Below are positions 11,219-22,506 of a stretch of DNA of 64,000 nucleotides, piece by piece. Numbering within the stretch: position 1 is the first letter of the stretch; each line of letters starts with the position of its first letter. Source of the DNA: Zygnema cylindricum (lineage: Eukaryota; Streptophyta; Zygnematophyceae; Zygnematales; Zygnemataceae). The notes under the pieces are model-generated. The model saw only the letters and a program-made list of their open reading frames with translations, had not been told where the DNA came from and did not search any database. The stretch is taken from NCBI GenBank assembly GCA_037447655.1, contig JBBHKE010003059.1, forward strand, positions 1-64,000, read 5' to 3'. The position numbers and the translations under genes are program-made.

Positions 11219-11757
11219 ATGAAGCAAAACTAAACAAGCGGTGAGCGGCGGAATTTACGGTGTCTCCAACGACGGCTTCCTTCTGAAGACGGAGTACGCG
11301 CTCGCAAGTGACGCAACATTTTTTTTTTTTTAAAGTTCGTACAGTTTTTGTACATTATGTGACGTACGAATTTTACGAATTGTACAAAACAAGCGAATAC
11401 TACGTAGTAATCGAAAAAAAAAGTCCAAATCCGTACGAATATGACATCTATGCTTGGTAGCATAGATGTCCTATGCGCATAAAACGCACGGAGTAAACTA
11501 ACGATTACAACGTACAAGTGCATAAAACAATTTCAAAATTTTAAAATTCGTATGTAAAATTCGTACTTTTGTTTTACTTTTCAAATTTAAATATTTAAAT
11601 ATTCAATACCCTAAAAATTGAAATGTGCAACCAACTAGCTGCGAGCGCCGAAATTTACAGCGTATCCAACGGCGGCTTCCTTCTGAAGACGGAGTGGAGG
11701 ACAGATGAAAATACGCGCGTGCAAATGGAGCAAAAAGGCTCACGGAAGCCGCCATTA

Positions 11758-12150
11758 GAGACGCCATAAATTCCGCGACTCGCCGCTCAGATAAAAATAC
11801 GCGTGCGAAACGCCATAAATTCCGCGGCTCGCCGCTAAGATAAAAATACGCGTGCGAGACACCATAAATTCCGCGACTCGCCGCTCAGATAAAAATACTC
11901 GTGCGAGACGTCATATATTCCGCGACTCGCCGCTCAGATAAAAATACGCGTGCGAGACGCCATAAATTTCACGGCTCGCTGCTAAGATAAAAATACGCGT
12001 GCGAGACACCATAAATTCCGCGACTCGCCGCTCAGATAAAAATACGCGTGCGAGACGCTATAAATTCCACGGCTTGCCGCTCATTTAAAAATACGCGTGC
12101 GAGACACCATAAATTCTGCGGCTCGCCGCTCAGGTAAAAATACGCGCGCG
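11758..12150. repeat. 49 bp minisatellite, unit 3
   Basis: Near-identical to unit 2 including the CGTCATATATTCC variant, indicating a recent duplication of the whole 930 bp unit. Confidence 0.9.
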
Positions 12151-13246
12151 CAAATGAAGCAAAACTGAACAAGCGGTGAGCGGCGGAATTTACGGTGTCT
12201 CCAACGACGGCTTTCTTCTGAAGACGGAGTACGCGCTCGCAAATGACGCAACGTTTTTTTTTTTAAAGTTCGTACAGTTTTTGTACATTATGTGACGTAC
12301 AAATTTTACGAATTGTACAAAACAAGCTAATACTACGTAGTAATCGAAAAAAAAAGTCCAAATCCGTACGAATAGGACATCTATGCTTGGTAGCATAGAT
12401 GTCCCATGCGCATAAAACGCACGGAGTAAACTAACGATTACAACGTACAAGCGCATAAAACAATTTCAAAATTTTAAAATTCGTATGTAAAATTCGTACT
12501 TTTGTTATACTTTTCAAATTTAAATATTTAAATATTCAATACCCTAAAAATTGAAACGTGCAACCAACTAGCGGCGAGCGGCGGAATTTACGGCGTATCC
12601 AACGGCAGCTTTCTTCCGATGACGGAGTGGAGGACATTAAAATATGCGTGCGCAAATAAAGCAAAACGGCTCAAGGAAGTCGCCGTTGGAGACGCCATAA
12701 ATTATGTCGCTGGCCGTTCAGATAAAAACACGCGCCCGAGACGCCATAAATTCCGCCGCTCGCCGCTCAGATTAAAATACGCGCCCGCATATGAAGCACA
12801 ACTTTTGAAAAGTTCAACGAACTACACCGTGTATCACTATTAGCGTTAATGTTTTTTCTTTACTGAAAACAACTTTTCCCCGTACGCACTTGTTCGATTT
12901 TTGATTGGAGACCGCCCGTTTAGAGGTGAGCAACTTATATTTCAATAGCGACCGAAACAAATTTTTAAGTGACGAAAATATTATTAACCCAAATAGCGAT
13001 GCACAGTGTAGCGGCAAGCGGCGGAATTTATGGCGTCTCCAACGGCCGCTTCTTTCTGATGACGGAGTGGAGGACAGATAAAAAAGACGAGCGCGCAAAT
13101 GAAGCAATGTATTTTATTTTTAATGTCCGTTCAACTATCTGTACAGTGTGACGTACGAAATTTACGAAATTTACGAAACAAGCGAATACTACGTAGTTTT
13201 CGGAAAAAAGTCCAAATCCGTACGAATTGGACATCTATGCTTGGTG

Positions 13247-13682
13247 GGCGACTAGGCGTAAATTACAAATTCTATTAATAAAAATTGTCGGAGTTTGTAC
13301 GCTGATTAATGTTAAGGGGCGCAAATGACAAAACGTCAAGATTGAATTGATCCCTTTGTCAGTATCTATAATCTCATGAAAATCATTTTCATGTTCTTTG
13401 CTCTCTGTCACGCTACATAGTAAACGCGACATTCTCCTAACAGGTTGTCACACGTACTGATTCTTGGATTCATCTACACTGTTCACAACTATTTATTCAA
13501 CAGCTGGACAAATTCGTTTTGATGTTCCAGTTACGCTGGTGTGCTGATTTCTCCTGAAAAGAAAACCCTAAAACCTGGCAAAACCGGCGAGAAAATGTGT
13601 GTGAACGGACCATTAGTCCGACGTTATACCAAAGGACAACAGGAGAAACACTTCGAAAAATCGATTTTTACTATATGCGTAA
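13247..13682. other. Intergenic, no gene seen
   Basis: No coding similarity or repeat recognised between the tandem array and the next TIR element. TAA at 13680-13682 is the target duplication of that element. Confidence 0.5.
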
Positions 13683-14079
13683 GGGCGTGTCCCCATATAA
13701 CCGATATTTTGAAACGTTATTTTGGAATTTAGCGCTGATTTTACGGTGTAATTTTCAAAGTGTGTCTATGTTAATCGTTACTTGCGCGTTCATTATTTTG
13801 AATACAAGACAAAATGAGCCGGTTACACGGGCAAGGTTCGTGTTTGTGTGTTTATGCTTGTATAGAGTTTTTAGCCAGTGTAATGGTTTGAGCCCTTATT
13901 GTCCAATTCGTACGGATTTGGATTTTTTTTCCGATTTAACGTAGTATTCGCGACTTTTATACTTTTCTTAAAATCCGTTTAGTTTTCGCTGTATATAACG
14001 TATACGAAAATGTAAGGAGGGCGTAATCATAGAAAATCCTTAAAAAATCTTAAAATGTATAGAAAATTAACAGAAATGC

Positions 14080-14450
14080 ACAGTAATATACGGAAAGTGT
14101 ACCATACAAAACCTAATGGTACAACATTTTTTTGGCAGTCGTACTCAAATATAAAGGAATGTACGACAATGTACCCTAGAAACCCTAAAATCCCCCCTTT
14201 AATTACCCTAATATGTAGGAAAATGTACGATCACTGTACGTAACTACACGAAAAGTGTAGCGCAGTTGTATTGAAGTATACGGAAATGTACGGAAATGTA
14301 CCCTACAAACTCTAGAATATATAACCCTAATAGGTACGGAAACTACGGACGATGTACTTACATGTATGAAAAGTGTGGGGTTGTTATACTCAAATATACG
14401 AATGTAAGGAAATGTACTCTTAAGCCCGAAAAATCCCTTAAATAACCCTT
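14080..14450. repeat. Degenerate tandem repeat, roughly 115 bp
   Basis: About three copies of a block containing GGAAATGTAC, ACCCTA and a GAAAAGTGT word (for example 14165-14285, 14286-14390, 14391-14460). Strongly diverged; non-coding. Confidence 0.6.
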
Positions 14451-14479
14451 AAAGGTGTAAAATGTAGAGACATTGTCAG

Positions 14480-14856
14480 TAATGGTGGGTATCGAGGGCC
14501 TGTTGCCAATATTCTATATATATATCGAGTTTCAGGTACCCGATATTCAATGTATCGCTTCGATATATCGAGAAGCAAAATATCGCGATATTTTTGAAAT
14601 ATATACATTTCTTTTTCCTCTAAATTTTCAATTGGCGCACGCTCACCAGGAGGGGAGGGGGAGGGGGGGATTTTCCGTACAAAATTTCGTACTGTATTCC
14701 ATACCATATATGTACGAACAACCACTTTTTACACAAATATATCGCAAAAATTTATGTTGGTCTCGGTACGATATATCGCAGACCCTGACCGATCGATATT
14801 GGATATATTGAATATTAAAATTATCCCGATATGATTTCACCCAATACCCAACACTA
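14480..14856. mobile_element. hAT-like MITE, 377 bp, with 8 bp target duplication
   Basis: Left end TAATGGTGGGTAT and right-end complement TAGTGTTGGGTAT are imperfect terminal inverted repeats. Flanks are ATTGTCAG (14472-14479) and ATTGTCAT (14857-14864), an 8 bp duplication with one mismatch, which is the hAT size. The interior is AT-rich with TATCGATAT palindromes and no transposase. A one-ended inverted relative lies at 4157-4299. Confidence 0.8.
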
Positions 14857-15069
14857 ATTGTCATGAAATGTACAGAAATGTACTGCTACATTGGCAAGTA
14901 CGCATTTTATAACATTTTTTTCATCATTAAATGCGTATCGTGCGTAGTATTCGCTCGTTTGTTTTGTGCGTATTATACGCACACGACATCTATGGCCAAT
15001 CTGCACGCTATGCGCCACTTTTGACGAACCGCGCTTACTTTTAACGACGTTTTTTTAGGGGGCGGTACG

Positions 15070-15198
15070 GTTGGTAGTCTATATTGGGGACTGTTGGCAA
15101 CTTTAGATTGTGTCGGCCGTATGGCAGTCTGTATTGCGACCCACGACAACGCTACATTGTGCCAGCGGTACGGCGACCCATGGCAACGCTACACCGCG
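15070..15198. repeat. 49 bp tandem array, left part
   Basis: Repeats of a unit with TGTGCCAGCGGTACGG and ACGACAACGCTACATTG. Interrupted at TA (15197-15198) by the MITE; resumes at 23503. Confidence 0.8.
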
Positions 15199-15703
15199 AA
15201 TCGTTATTAGTGTCAAAATCACTAATTTGGGTTCTTAAAATTTTGATTTTTTTCCTCAAATAGGATTAAATGATTTTAATTTTCCTTTGACGTTAATTAA
15301 GGTACTGTACAAAATAGGGTAAAGAACAAAAATATAATAAGATCAAAATAGTGTGGTGTACGGTCGATGTCAAACCGTAGATAAATGTACCTCTCTAACT
15401 AAAAATTTTACAAAAAATGAATTTAATCAGACACTCACGCATAGGAACGTGCGCTAAAAAAACGGGATTAAAACGTGATTATTCTGACACGTAAATTAGT
15501 CTGACCTGTACAGATATTTAACTTTCACGACGGCGTACGATTCCTACTATTTTGTAATGTATATAATCGTACGACGAATATTCCATTTTTTCTGTTCGCA
15601 AATTATCATTAAGCCGAAATGAGAATACACCTTTTTAAAAAAAAATCAAATTCTTAATTAGCATCAATTACGGTAAATTTTCTTCAACACTATTTGAACC
15701 TTG

Positions 15704-16671
15704 TGTAACAGCAATAGCGGATCGAACTTGTTTATAAAGGGGTATTTAGGTATTATGATTATATAGTACTAAATTTGGTAGACGTCCGCGAAAGAATCAC
15801 GCTATTTGGAGTTATATATTAAAAGTTATAGCGATGGGTGTATTTAGGTGATAGCGTGGGGTTTTAATAACAAGTGGGTATCATTGAAACGGGTTAAGGG
15901 TCAAATTAGTACCGAAATTACGCGTGTACGTTTCATACAGTTCTAACAAAACGTTTAGTATGCACGGTGGTTCGTTTCGTACAAATTTTAGTACGAAATG
16001 TCACTTTTACTTAAGGGAATTTCGTTGGAAGTTTCGTGTGCGAAATTTGTTACGCACGATCGTGCGAAGTCGCGTTTCATTTGGCGCGCACTTTTGCAAG
16101 TAAATGTTACGTAGTGAAACGTAACGTTTGATTCGTTAGTAAAGTGCTAAGTAGTTAGTAAGAGATTTCGCATGTTTTTGCATTGGTCAATCCGAGTCTT
16201 TGCTGATGAATGATTGGCCCAAGTAAAAGCCAGTTAAAACGGAGCGTTGACTCTGGCCTGGCGAGTCCAGGGCGATGATGGATAAATAGTGAAGTGTAAG
16301 AGGAGAGTAGACATCTTTTCCTTTGGAAAAGTTGGTGGAAATTGTGGCTGATCTTGGTCCTGAGCGATTAATACCAAATTGGAGAAAAGGCATTTTGCAT
16401 TGAAATCTCTTACTAACTAAATAGTGTTTTGGTATTTAAGAGATAGAATTATTAAGAGTGGAGAGTAGTGGAAAACACTTTAATAAGAAGGGTTGAGCCA
16501 CGAGGGCAAGAGACCAAGCTAATGTTATGTGGACAAAAGCTTCTTCTAATTTAAAGTTTATCCTTGTGTGAGTGTTGTCCAATGTGGATGTGTATTTTCC
16601 AATGTGTGGAATGTGTGGTTGGGATTGTTTGTAGTAATGGGATTTTCAGAGAGGTAGGAAATCCTGTTACA
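15704..16671 (+). repeat. 5' LTR of the Ty3 element
   Basis: Begins TGTAACAGCAATAGCGG and ends CCTGTTACA. Same length as the 3' LTR. Contains the region GATCGTGCGAAGTCGCGTTT and the segment TTAGTAAGAGATTTCGCA. Confidence 0.92.
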
Positions 16672-16673
16672 TA

Positions 16674-16689
16674 TGGTATCGGAGCTTGG
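16674..16689 (+). promoter_or_regulatory. Primer binding site, initiator tRNA-Met 3' end
   Basis: TGGTATCGGAGC, two bases after the LTR, differs at one base from the classic plant primer site TGGTATCAGAGC complementary to the 3' end of initiator tRNA-Met. Confidence 0.85.
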
Positions 16690-17472
16690 TTAAAAGCCAA
16701 AGTGAAGCTTGCTCACCTGAAAAATCGACTGCCGTGATCGGTGAGGGTGCTCTGACCCGGGTTGGTGGAACCACAATGTAGTGGTAGGGGATTGGAGGGA
16801 AACTAAGTGACCACAATGCCAGCGGCCGCTGGTTAGATGTGGGGCGTGCTTAGGTCCCCAGGACTAAGGCGGGGTGGGCAGTGTAGCCACCGCTGAAGCT
16901 CACTCCGATTACCTAGAGGCCAAAAACACTTGCCTTCTCTTAGCAATGATTCATGTGTAGAGGGAGGGCTTGAAGCCATGAAGGGTGAGGATGTGAGGAT
17001 TAGAGAGTAAAGATCCTGATGTAGTGGGAAGTGGGAAATTTGCTAATGGAGGAGAAGGAAAGTGGAGTACTTTACTTCTTCAAGAGCAAAGGAGTCCAGA
17101 AATGACTCAAAACTTTTCAAACCCTAAATTGTTACTTTTGATTGATTTCACTTTTGCTGTTGCAAAATTTATGGTTTAATCTTACCTTTGCGAGCTTTCA
17201 ATTTTGCTATTGCAAAATTTATGGGGAAATTCTTACCTTCTGTTTCAATGTTGGGAAATTGAAAATTTTAATTTGTACTAACTTACTGCCAATGTCTTTT
17301 TAATTTCTCATATCTTGATCTTTTTAAAGGATTTGTTAAGGAGAAGAAGTCTTGGATTGGAGCAATCTGAGGACTTCAAATCTGCATCAAATTTCATTGG
17401 GAAATTATACTCTATCTTTCTTTTGCTTGATTTCATTGTGTGATAATGGCAAATTCTGCATGAAAACGTGAA

Positions 17473-18710
17473 ATGGAGAACGCGTTGAATGTGTTGAAGA
17501 AGAGGACTGTGAAATTGGTCAAAAGATTTAATAATCATGCTGCCGCTGTGGATGAAACCATTTCCGAATTGAAAAGGTAATTAAAAGGTTTCAAAGAAAA
17601 TGAAAATGTTTCAAATGAGAAATTATATGAACTTATTAACTTAATTCAGACCAAGAATGATATGAACGACCAAAAGGGTGAGAGTAGTAAAAGGAATGCC
17701 AGTTTTGGGGAGGATGATCATGATAGACCTAAGAAGATAAGGGATTTGAAATTGTCTATTAGTGAGGCACCATCGTTTGATGGTAAGAGGATTGATGAGT
17801 TGGATGATTGGATTTTTCATATGGAATATTATTTGGAGTCTAGAAATTGCGATCGTGATGATTACACTTCTTTTGCTGTTAACTGTCTGAAAGGCGATGC
17901 TCAGATTTGGTATTATACTCAGAGAAGGTCTAAATTGATTCCTGATAATGCTGATTGGGAAACTTTTAAAACCGCGATCAAATCGCGTTTCTTGTCTGTC
18001 ACTTTTAAATCCAGAATGGAAGAAAAGTGGCTGAATTGTAAGCAGACTAGATCTGTGAAGGATTATATTGTGGAATTTGACTCATCTAGTATTCATGTCA
18101 TAGGTTTGACTGATGAAATGGCTAAATTGAATTTCTTGAACTATTTGAATCCTATACTGAAATCAGAACTAAAACATCAAAAGTTTATAATTTGAAGGAA
18201 TTACAAGATAAGTCATTGAAATTAGAGGATCAGTTGGGGTATAATCGGGAAACTCGATCACTCAGGGGTAATTTGAATGAAGTATCAGAGTGGGATGATG
18301 AGGAATTTAATGAAGAGGGTCTGAATGCTGGTTTGGTGAATAGGCAAAATATCTTCAGGGGAAATCAAAGGGGTGGACATAGTGTTAATGCAGGAAATAA
18401 ATTTAACAATAGAGGGGGGTACATTAAAAGTCGTAAACCAAACATTAATGCCTAGAAGCCTAATCTTACCATCCCTACATGCACTATTTGTCAGAAAAAG
18501 GGTCATAGAGCATTTGAGTGTGCACAACTGAAAAAGATTAATTGTTATAACTGTGGAGAGGAGGGACATTTTAGTAGACAGTGCATAAAACCCAAAAAGA
18601 AAGTCACTTGTTTCAAATGCGGAGGTCCAGATCATTACGCTAAAGACTGTACAGATAAAGGTTCTCTCAAAACAGTCGATGTAAATGAAGGTCTCCAAGA
18701 GGATATTGCA
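17473..18710 (+). pseudogene. Ty3 gag (capsid and nucleocapsid), broken
   Basis: The likely start ATG at 17473 (MENALNVLKK) is followed by an in-frame TAA at 17578. The frame reopens and runs to 18195 with a capsid-like domain (PSFDGKRIDELDDWIFHMEYY, LKGDAQIWYY, KDYIVEF). A shift near 18190 moves it to the third frame, which has TAG at 18453-18455. Three CCHC knuckles follow (CX2CX4HX4C): CTICQKKGHRAFEC at 18480, CYNCGEEGHFSRQC at 18543 and CFKCGGPDHYAKDC at 18609. Three knuckles is more than the one or two usual in plant chromoviruses. The protein would package element RNA. Confidence 0.85.
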
Positions 18711-18775
18711 TTATATCTAGCTGAGCAGGAAGCTCAGGAGGTGGGAAACGGAAAGGACTAACTGAAAGTCCTCAG

Positions 18776-19309
18776 TTGAGTCAACCGGATCCAGAAGTTA
18801 AAGAGTTAACTTTGGAGGGCAAATTAATGAATGGAAAAGTTAGGATAGCTAAATTTATTATGATTCTCACTACACTGCATAGTTTAAAGAATCCTTCTGA
18901 TGAAATTCTCAACAACATACCTATGTTAGGACAGTTAACTAATAATGACACCAGACACAGGTTGATTAGATTCGAGTCATTAGTGGAAGGAAAACCGTTG
19001 AAAGTAATGGTTGATTCATGTGCCACACATAATTTTATTTCACATAGGTTTGTAGAGGAAAATAAAATTCCTACTGTCATAAGGGAAAAGCCTTTACATG
19101 TTCAAGTGGCAAATGGTAATAAGTCCACATTAGACTTACAAACTAACACGATAGAAGTTGATATCCAAGGTCATAAAATGATAGTTGTGTGTGAAATAAT
19201 GAGTTTGGGAAGTGAACAACTAATTTTGGGAAAGCCTTGGTTAACTGAACAAAATTCTCAAATTAATGGGGAAATTAACACCTTGAAAGTGAGGTCTGAA
19301 AACAGTTAG
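18776..19309 (+). pseudogene. Ty3 aspartic protease region
   Basis: Retropepsin-like: MVDSCATHNFISHRFV near 19008-19055, then LGKPWL. The catalytic triplet is normally Asp-Ser/Thr-Gly; here Gly is Cys (DSC), which should damage the active site. The frame ends at TAG 19307-19309, just before the polymerase frame, which continues in the same frame, so that stop is a nonsense mutation in one pol polyprotein. Confidence 0.82.
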
Positions 19310-19315
19310 AAGGTT

Positions 19316-20233
19316 TTGCAAGCATTATCTCCTAAGAAATTGCATAGGAATCATATAAATAACATAACCAGATTGGGAGTGGAAGGTTTGATATCTGCTA
19401 AACAATTTAAAAAACACTTAAAAGATAAAACAAATCATCCTTTCTTGTTATTAGTAACTGAGGCAGTTACTGATGAAAGAGGGGGAGAAAACACTAACAT
19501 TGATGTCATCACTAAATCAGACACCACTAAAACTTTCGAAAAACTAAAATCTGATTTTGTAACTGACATTAATACATCTGATGTTGCTGTTAAGGATTTG
19601 ATTTTTGAATTTCAAGATGTTTTCCCAAGTGATTTACCCTCGGGAAGGCCACCTTCCCGAGATGTAGAACATGTTATTAACCTTGAACTTGGATGTAATC
19701 CTCCTGTCACAGGAATTTATAAACACAGTTTCTTTGAGCAGGAGGAGTTAAAGAAACAGATCAAAGAACTCTTAGAGAAAAGACATATTCAGCCCAGCAA
19801 ATCACCGTACGGAGCACCCGTTCTCTTCGTCAAAAAGAAAGACGGAACGTTGAGAATGTGTGTCGATTATCGTAGTCTGAATAAGATTACGGTGAAGGAT
19901 AAGTATCCGTTACCTTTAATTTCTGATTTGATAGATCGTTTAAAAGGTGCTAAAGTATTTTCGTTGATTGACCTGCGTAGTGGCTTTAATCAGGTGCCGA
20001 TTAGAATTGAAGATGTTGATAAAACTGCTTTCAGGACTAGGGTGGGTCATTTCGAATGGATAGTGATGCCATTCGGCTTAACGAATGCACCGCCTACTTA
20101 CCAAAGATTAATGAACCAAACCTTTTCAGATTACATAGATGAGTTTGTCCAAGTGTTTATAGATGATATTTTAGTTTACAGTGAATCTAAAGAACAACAT
20201 ATAATTCATTTAAAAAAGTTTTGGAAAGGTTAA
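19316..20233 (+). pseudogene. Ty3 reverse transcriptase
   Basis: Typical order of motifs: [77 protein letters not shown] and the active site [10 protein letters not shown], where the two Asp residues are intact. The frame is lost just after the palm near 20225 and reappears in the third frame at about 20295 with the thumb and connection. Confidence 0.9.
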
Positions 20234-20294
20234 GAGAAAGAAAATTATATGGAAAATTGTCAAAATCTAGTTTTCTTAAAAGTGACAATTATTT

Positions 20295-20936
20295 TTGGGA
20301 CAAATAGTTAGTGAGGAAGGTGTTAAAACAAATCCATCCAAAATTTTAGCAATCCAAAATTGGAAACAACCTACTAATGTCACAGAAGTTAGATCGTTTT
20401 TGGGATTGGCCACTTATTACAGGAAATTTATCACGAATTTGAGTATGATCGCCGCACCTTTGACGGATTTACTTCGGGAGAAGGAGACGTTTGTGTGGGG
20501 AGCTGTTCAGGATGGAGCATTCGAGGAATTAAAAGGGAAGTTGACCTCTGCCCCTAAACTGGTGTATCTTGACCCTGCCGGAGAATTTGAAGTTCTAATC
20601 ACTACAAATGCATCTGATAAAGGTCTAGGTGCAGTCATAAGTCAAAAAGTCGGCAAACACTTTCATCCTATTGCTTTTGAGTCCAGAAAATTCAATGATG
20701 CTCAAAAGAACTATACAGCACAGGAAAAGGAATTACTTGCAATTGTACATGCATTGGTGAAATGGCGTTGTTATTTGCATAATAAAGAATTTACAGTTCA
20801 CTGTGATAATAAAGCACTCTCTTATTTACAAAGGTTAAGTGATGCGCAGATTATGACTGGCAGACAGGTTAGGTGGATGCAGAATTGGCATATTTCAAAT
20901 TTAATGTCAAACATATTCATGTTAAGACAAATGTAG
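20295..20936 (+). pseudogene. Ty3 connection and RNase H
   Basis: [13 protein letters not shown] and APLTDLL mark the connection. RNase H follows: [47 protein letters not shown] and [13 protein letters not shown]. The first catalytic Asp, in the usual DAS triplet, is Asn here (AAT, 20607-20609). The frame slips to the second frame near 20900, where [15 protein letters not shown] completes the domain. Confidence 0.88.
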
Positions 20937-20939
20937 TCG

Positions 20940-22458
20940 CAGATCCTTTAAGTAGATGTTTTGAAATAAGTGTTATGGTTCAAGATGAATTGTTTTTAGA
21001 TACAGTTAGAAATGGTTATGATAAAGATCCTTATTTTGTTGTGATTTACAAGAACATTTCGGGAGGGAATTCTGACCCATTGAATAAGAGACATGTCAAA
21101 AACTTTAGACTAGAGGATGGTTTACTGTATTTGCAAATTGGGGATAGATTATGCATTCCTGAAGTGGGAGACTTAAGAAAACAAATTTTACGGGAAGCTC
21201 ATGAGTATTTAGGACATCTAGGTCGAGATAAAACTCTTAGTCGATTGCAAATTAGATTGTTTTGGCCTGGGATGGCAAAAGAGGTGTCAAAACACGTGGA
21301 AAGTTGTGTCCCTTGCCAACAAAGTAAACTCAAACCCAAAAACTTAAAGGTCTCTTAAAACCTTTGGATATCCCCGAAAGACCGTGGGAATTTGTCAGTA
21401 TCGATTTTATTGTTAGGTTGCCTGCTACATCTAAAAGGAATGACAGTATCATGGTCGTAGTCGATAGGCTCAGTAAAATGGCAATCTTTATCCCTTGCAA
21501 AACCACTCATTCAGTTGTAGATATTGCAAAGTTATATTTTGACAACGTGGTCAGACATCATGGAGTTCCTCAATCTATAGTCAATGATAGAGATTCTAAA
21601 TTTACGTCTGCTTTTTGGAAAGAATTACAGCAAAATTTAGGCTCTGAATTGAAAATGAGTACCGCTTATCATCCTCAGACAGATGGACAGACTAAAAGGA
21701 TGAACCGTACACTAGAGGCAATGCTTAGGACTGTTTGCAGTGGAGTTCAGAACACATGGGAATCTAAACTGCCATTAATGGAATTTGCATACAATTTATG
21801 TAAACATGCTAGTACAGGATTCTCGCCATTTAAAGTTGCATACGGATACCAACCTAGAGAAGCATTCGACTTAATAACAGGGGTCACTCAAGAGAATAGG
21901 GGTTCTGGAACAGAGTTTTGGGAATACGTTCAAACAATTTGGAAAACTGTCCAGGATTCATTAGTGGAGGCACAAATGAGGCAAGAATTAAATGCTAACC
22001 GCAAACGGGGTGATTTGGTGTTACGCACACGTGACAAGGTTTGGCTTTCTACAACTCATTACAGGTGCAAGATTGAGGGACAATCCGATCCTACGGGGAA
22101 ATTTGCCCCTAAGTACATTGGACCATTTACTGTAATCGAGATGATATCGTCAGTTGCTGCCAAATTCGACTTCTCGCATTCAACAAAAATTCATCCAGTG
22201 ATACACATCAGCCAATTGAAACCAGCGAACCTTCGACCAACTCAAAGAGAATTGGAATTGGATCCCTCAATCATTACAGAACCTGAAGTCCACAGATGGG
22301 TAATAGATTGGGTTGGTCAAGGGTTCAAGGTTGGTGATACTATATTCTGGCAAGTGCATTATCTAGGAAGGCCTGAGGATAAGTTGACTTTAGAGGATAA
22401 AAATTCTGAGTTTTTACAGAGGTATTGGAAGGATAATAATATAGAAGTCCCGTCTTGA
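20940..22458 (+). pseudogene. Ty3 integrase with chromodomain-like tail
   Basis: HHCC zinc finger at about 21195-21330 (HEYLGHLGRDKT, CVPCQQSK). TAA at 21356-21358 breaks the frame and it continues from 21364 in another frame: SIDFIVRLP (Asp), SIVNDRDSKFTS (Asp), then YHPQTDGQTKRMNRTL, where the catalytic Glu of TER is Lys (AAA 21694-21696). The C-terminus HWVIDWVG-like segment, FWQVHYLGRPEDKLTLE and FLQRYW resembles a chromodomain, which in chromoviruses directs integration to modified histones. Confidence 0.87.
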
Positions 22459-22488
22459 GAATTAAAGGTGTTTAATTGAGGTCAGTTA

Positions 22489-22506
22489 AAAATAAGGAGG
22501 GGATGA
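22489..22506 (+). promoter_or_regulatory. Polypurine tract of the Ty3 element
   Basis: AAATAAGGAGGGGATGA immediately precedes the 3' LTR start TGTAACA at 22507, as expected for plus-strand priming. Confidence 0.8.

Larger units (their letters stand above)
9587..13246. mobile_element. Four tandem units of a short-TIR element, each bounded by TTGGT(A/G)
   Basis: Units lie at 9593-10518, 10525-11453, 11460-12386 and 12393-13240. Each starts GCATAGATGTCC and ends with its complement GACATCTATGC. TTGGTA lies before unit 1 and between all units; TTGGTG follows unit 4. Units are 926, 929, 927 and 848 bp. All carry GGAGTAAACTAAC near one end and AAATCCGTACGAAT near the other. Units 1-3 hold about eight 49 bp minisatellite copies each; unit 4 has about two. 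No transposase frame. Inverted single copies lie at 13897-14992 and 37336-38029. Confidence 0.85.
13897..14992. mobile_element. Short-TIR element (same family as the tandem units), inverted copy
   Basis: Starts near GTCCAATTCGTACGGATTTGG and ends GACATCTATGG, matching both ends of the tandem units at 9593-13240 in reverse orientation. It lacks the 49 bp minisatellite and instead holds another tandem repeat and the hAT-like MITE. Target duplication not clear. Confidence 0.6.

Noticed and set aside
9893-12150. CRISPR-like regular repeats
   Set aside because: The 49 bp monomer is continuous without distinct spacers, and the genome is eukaryotic.
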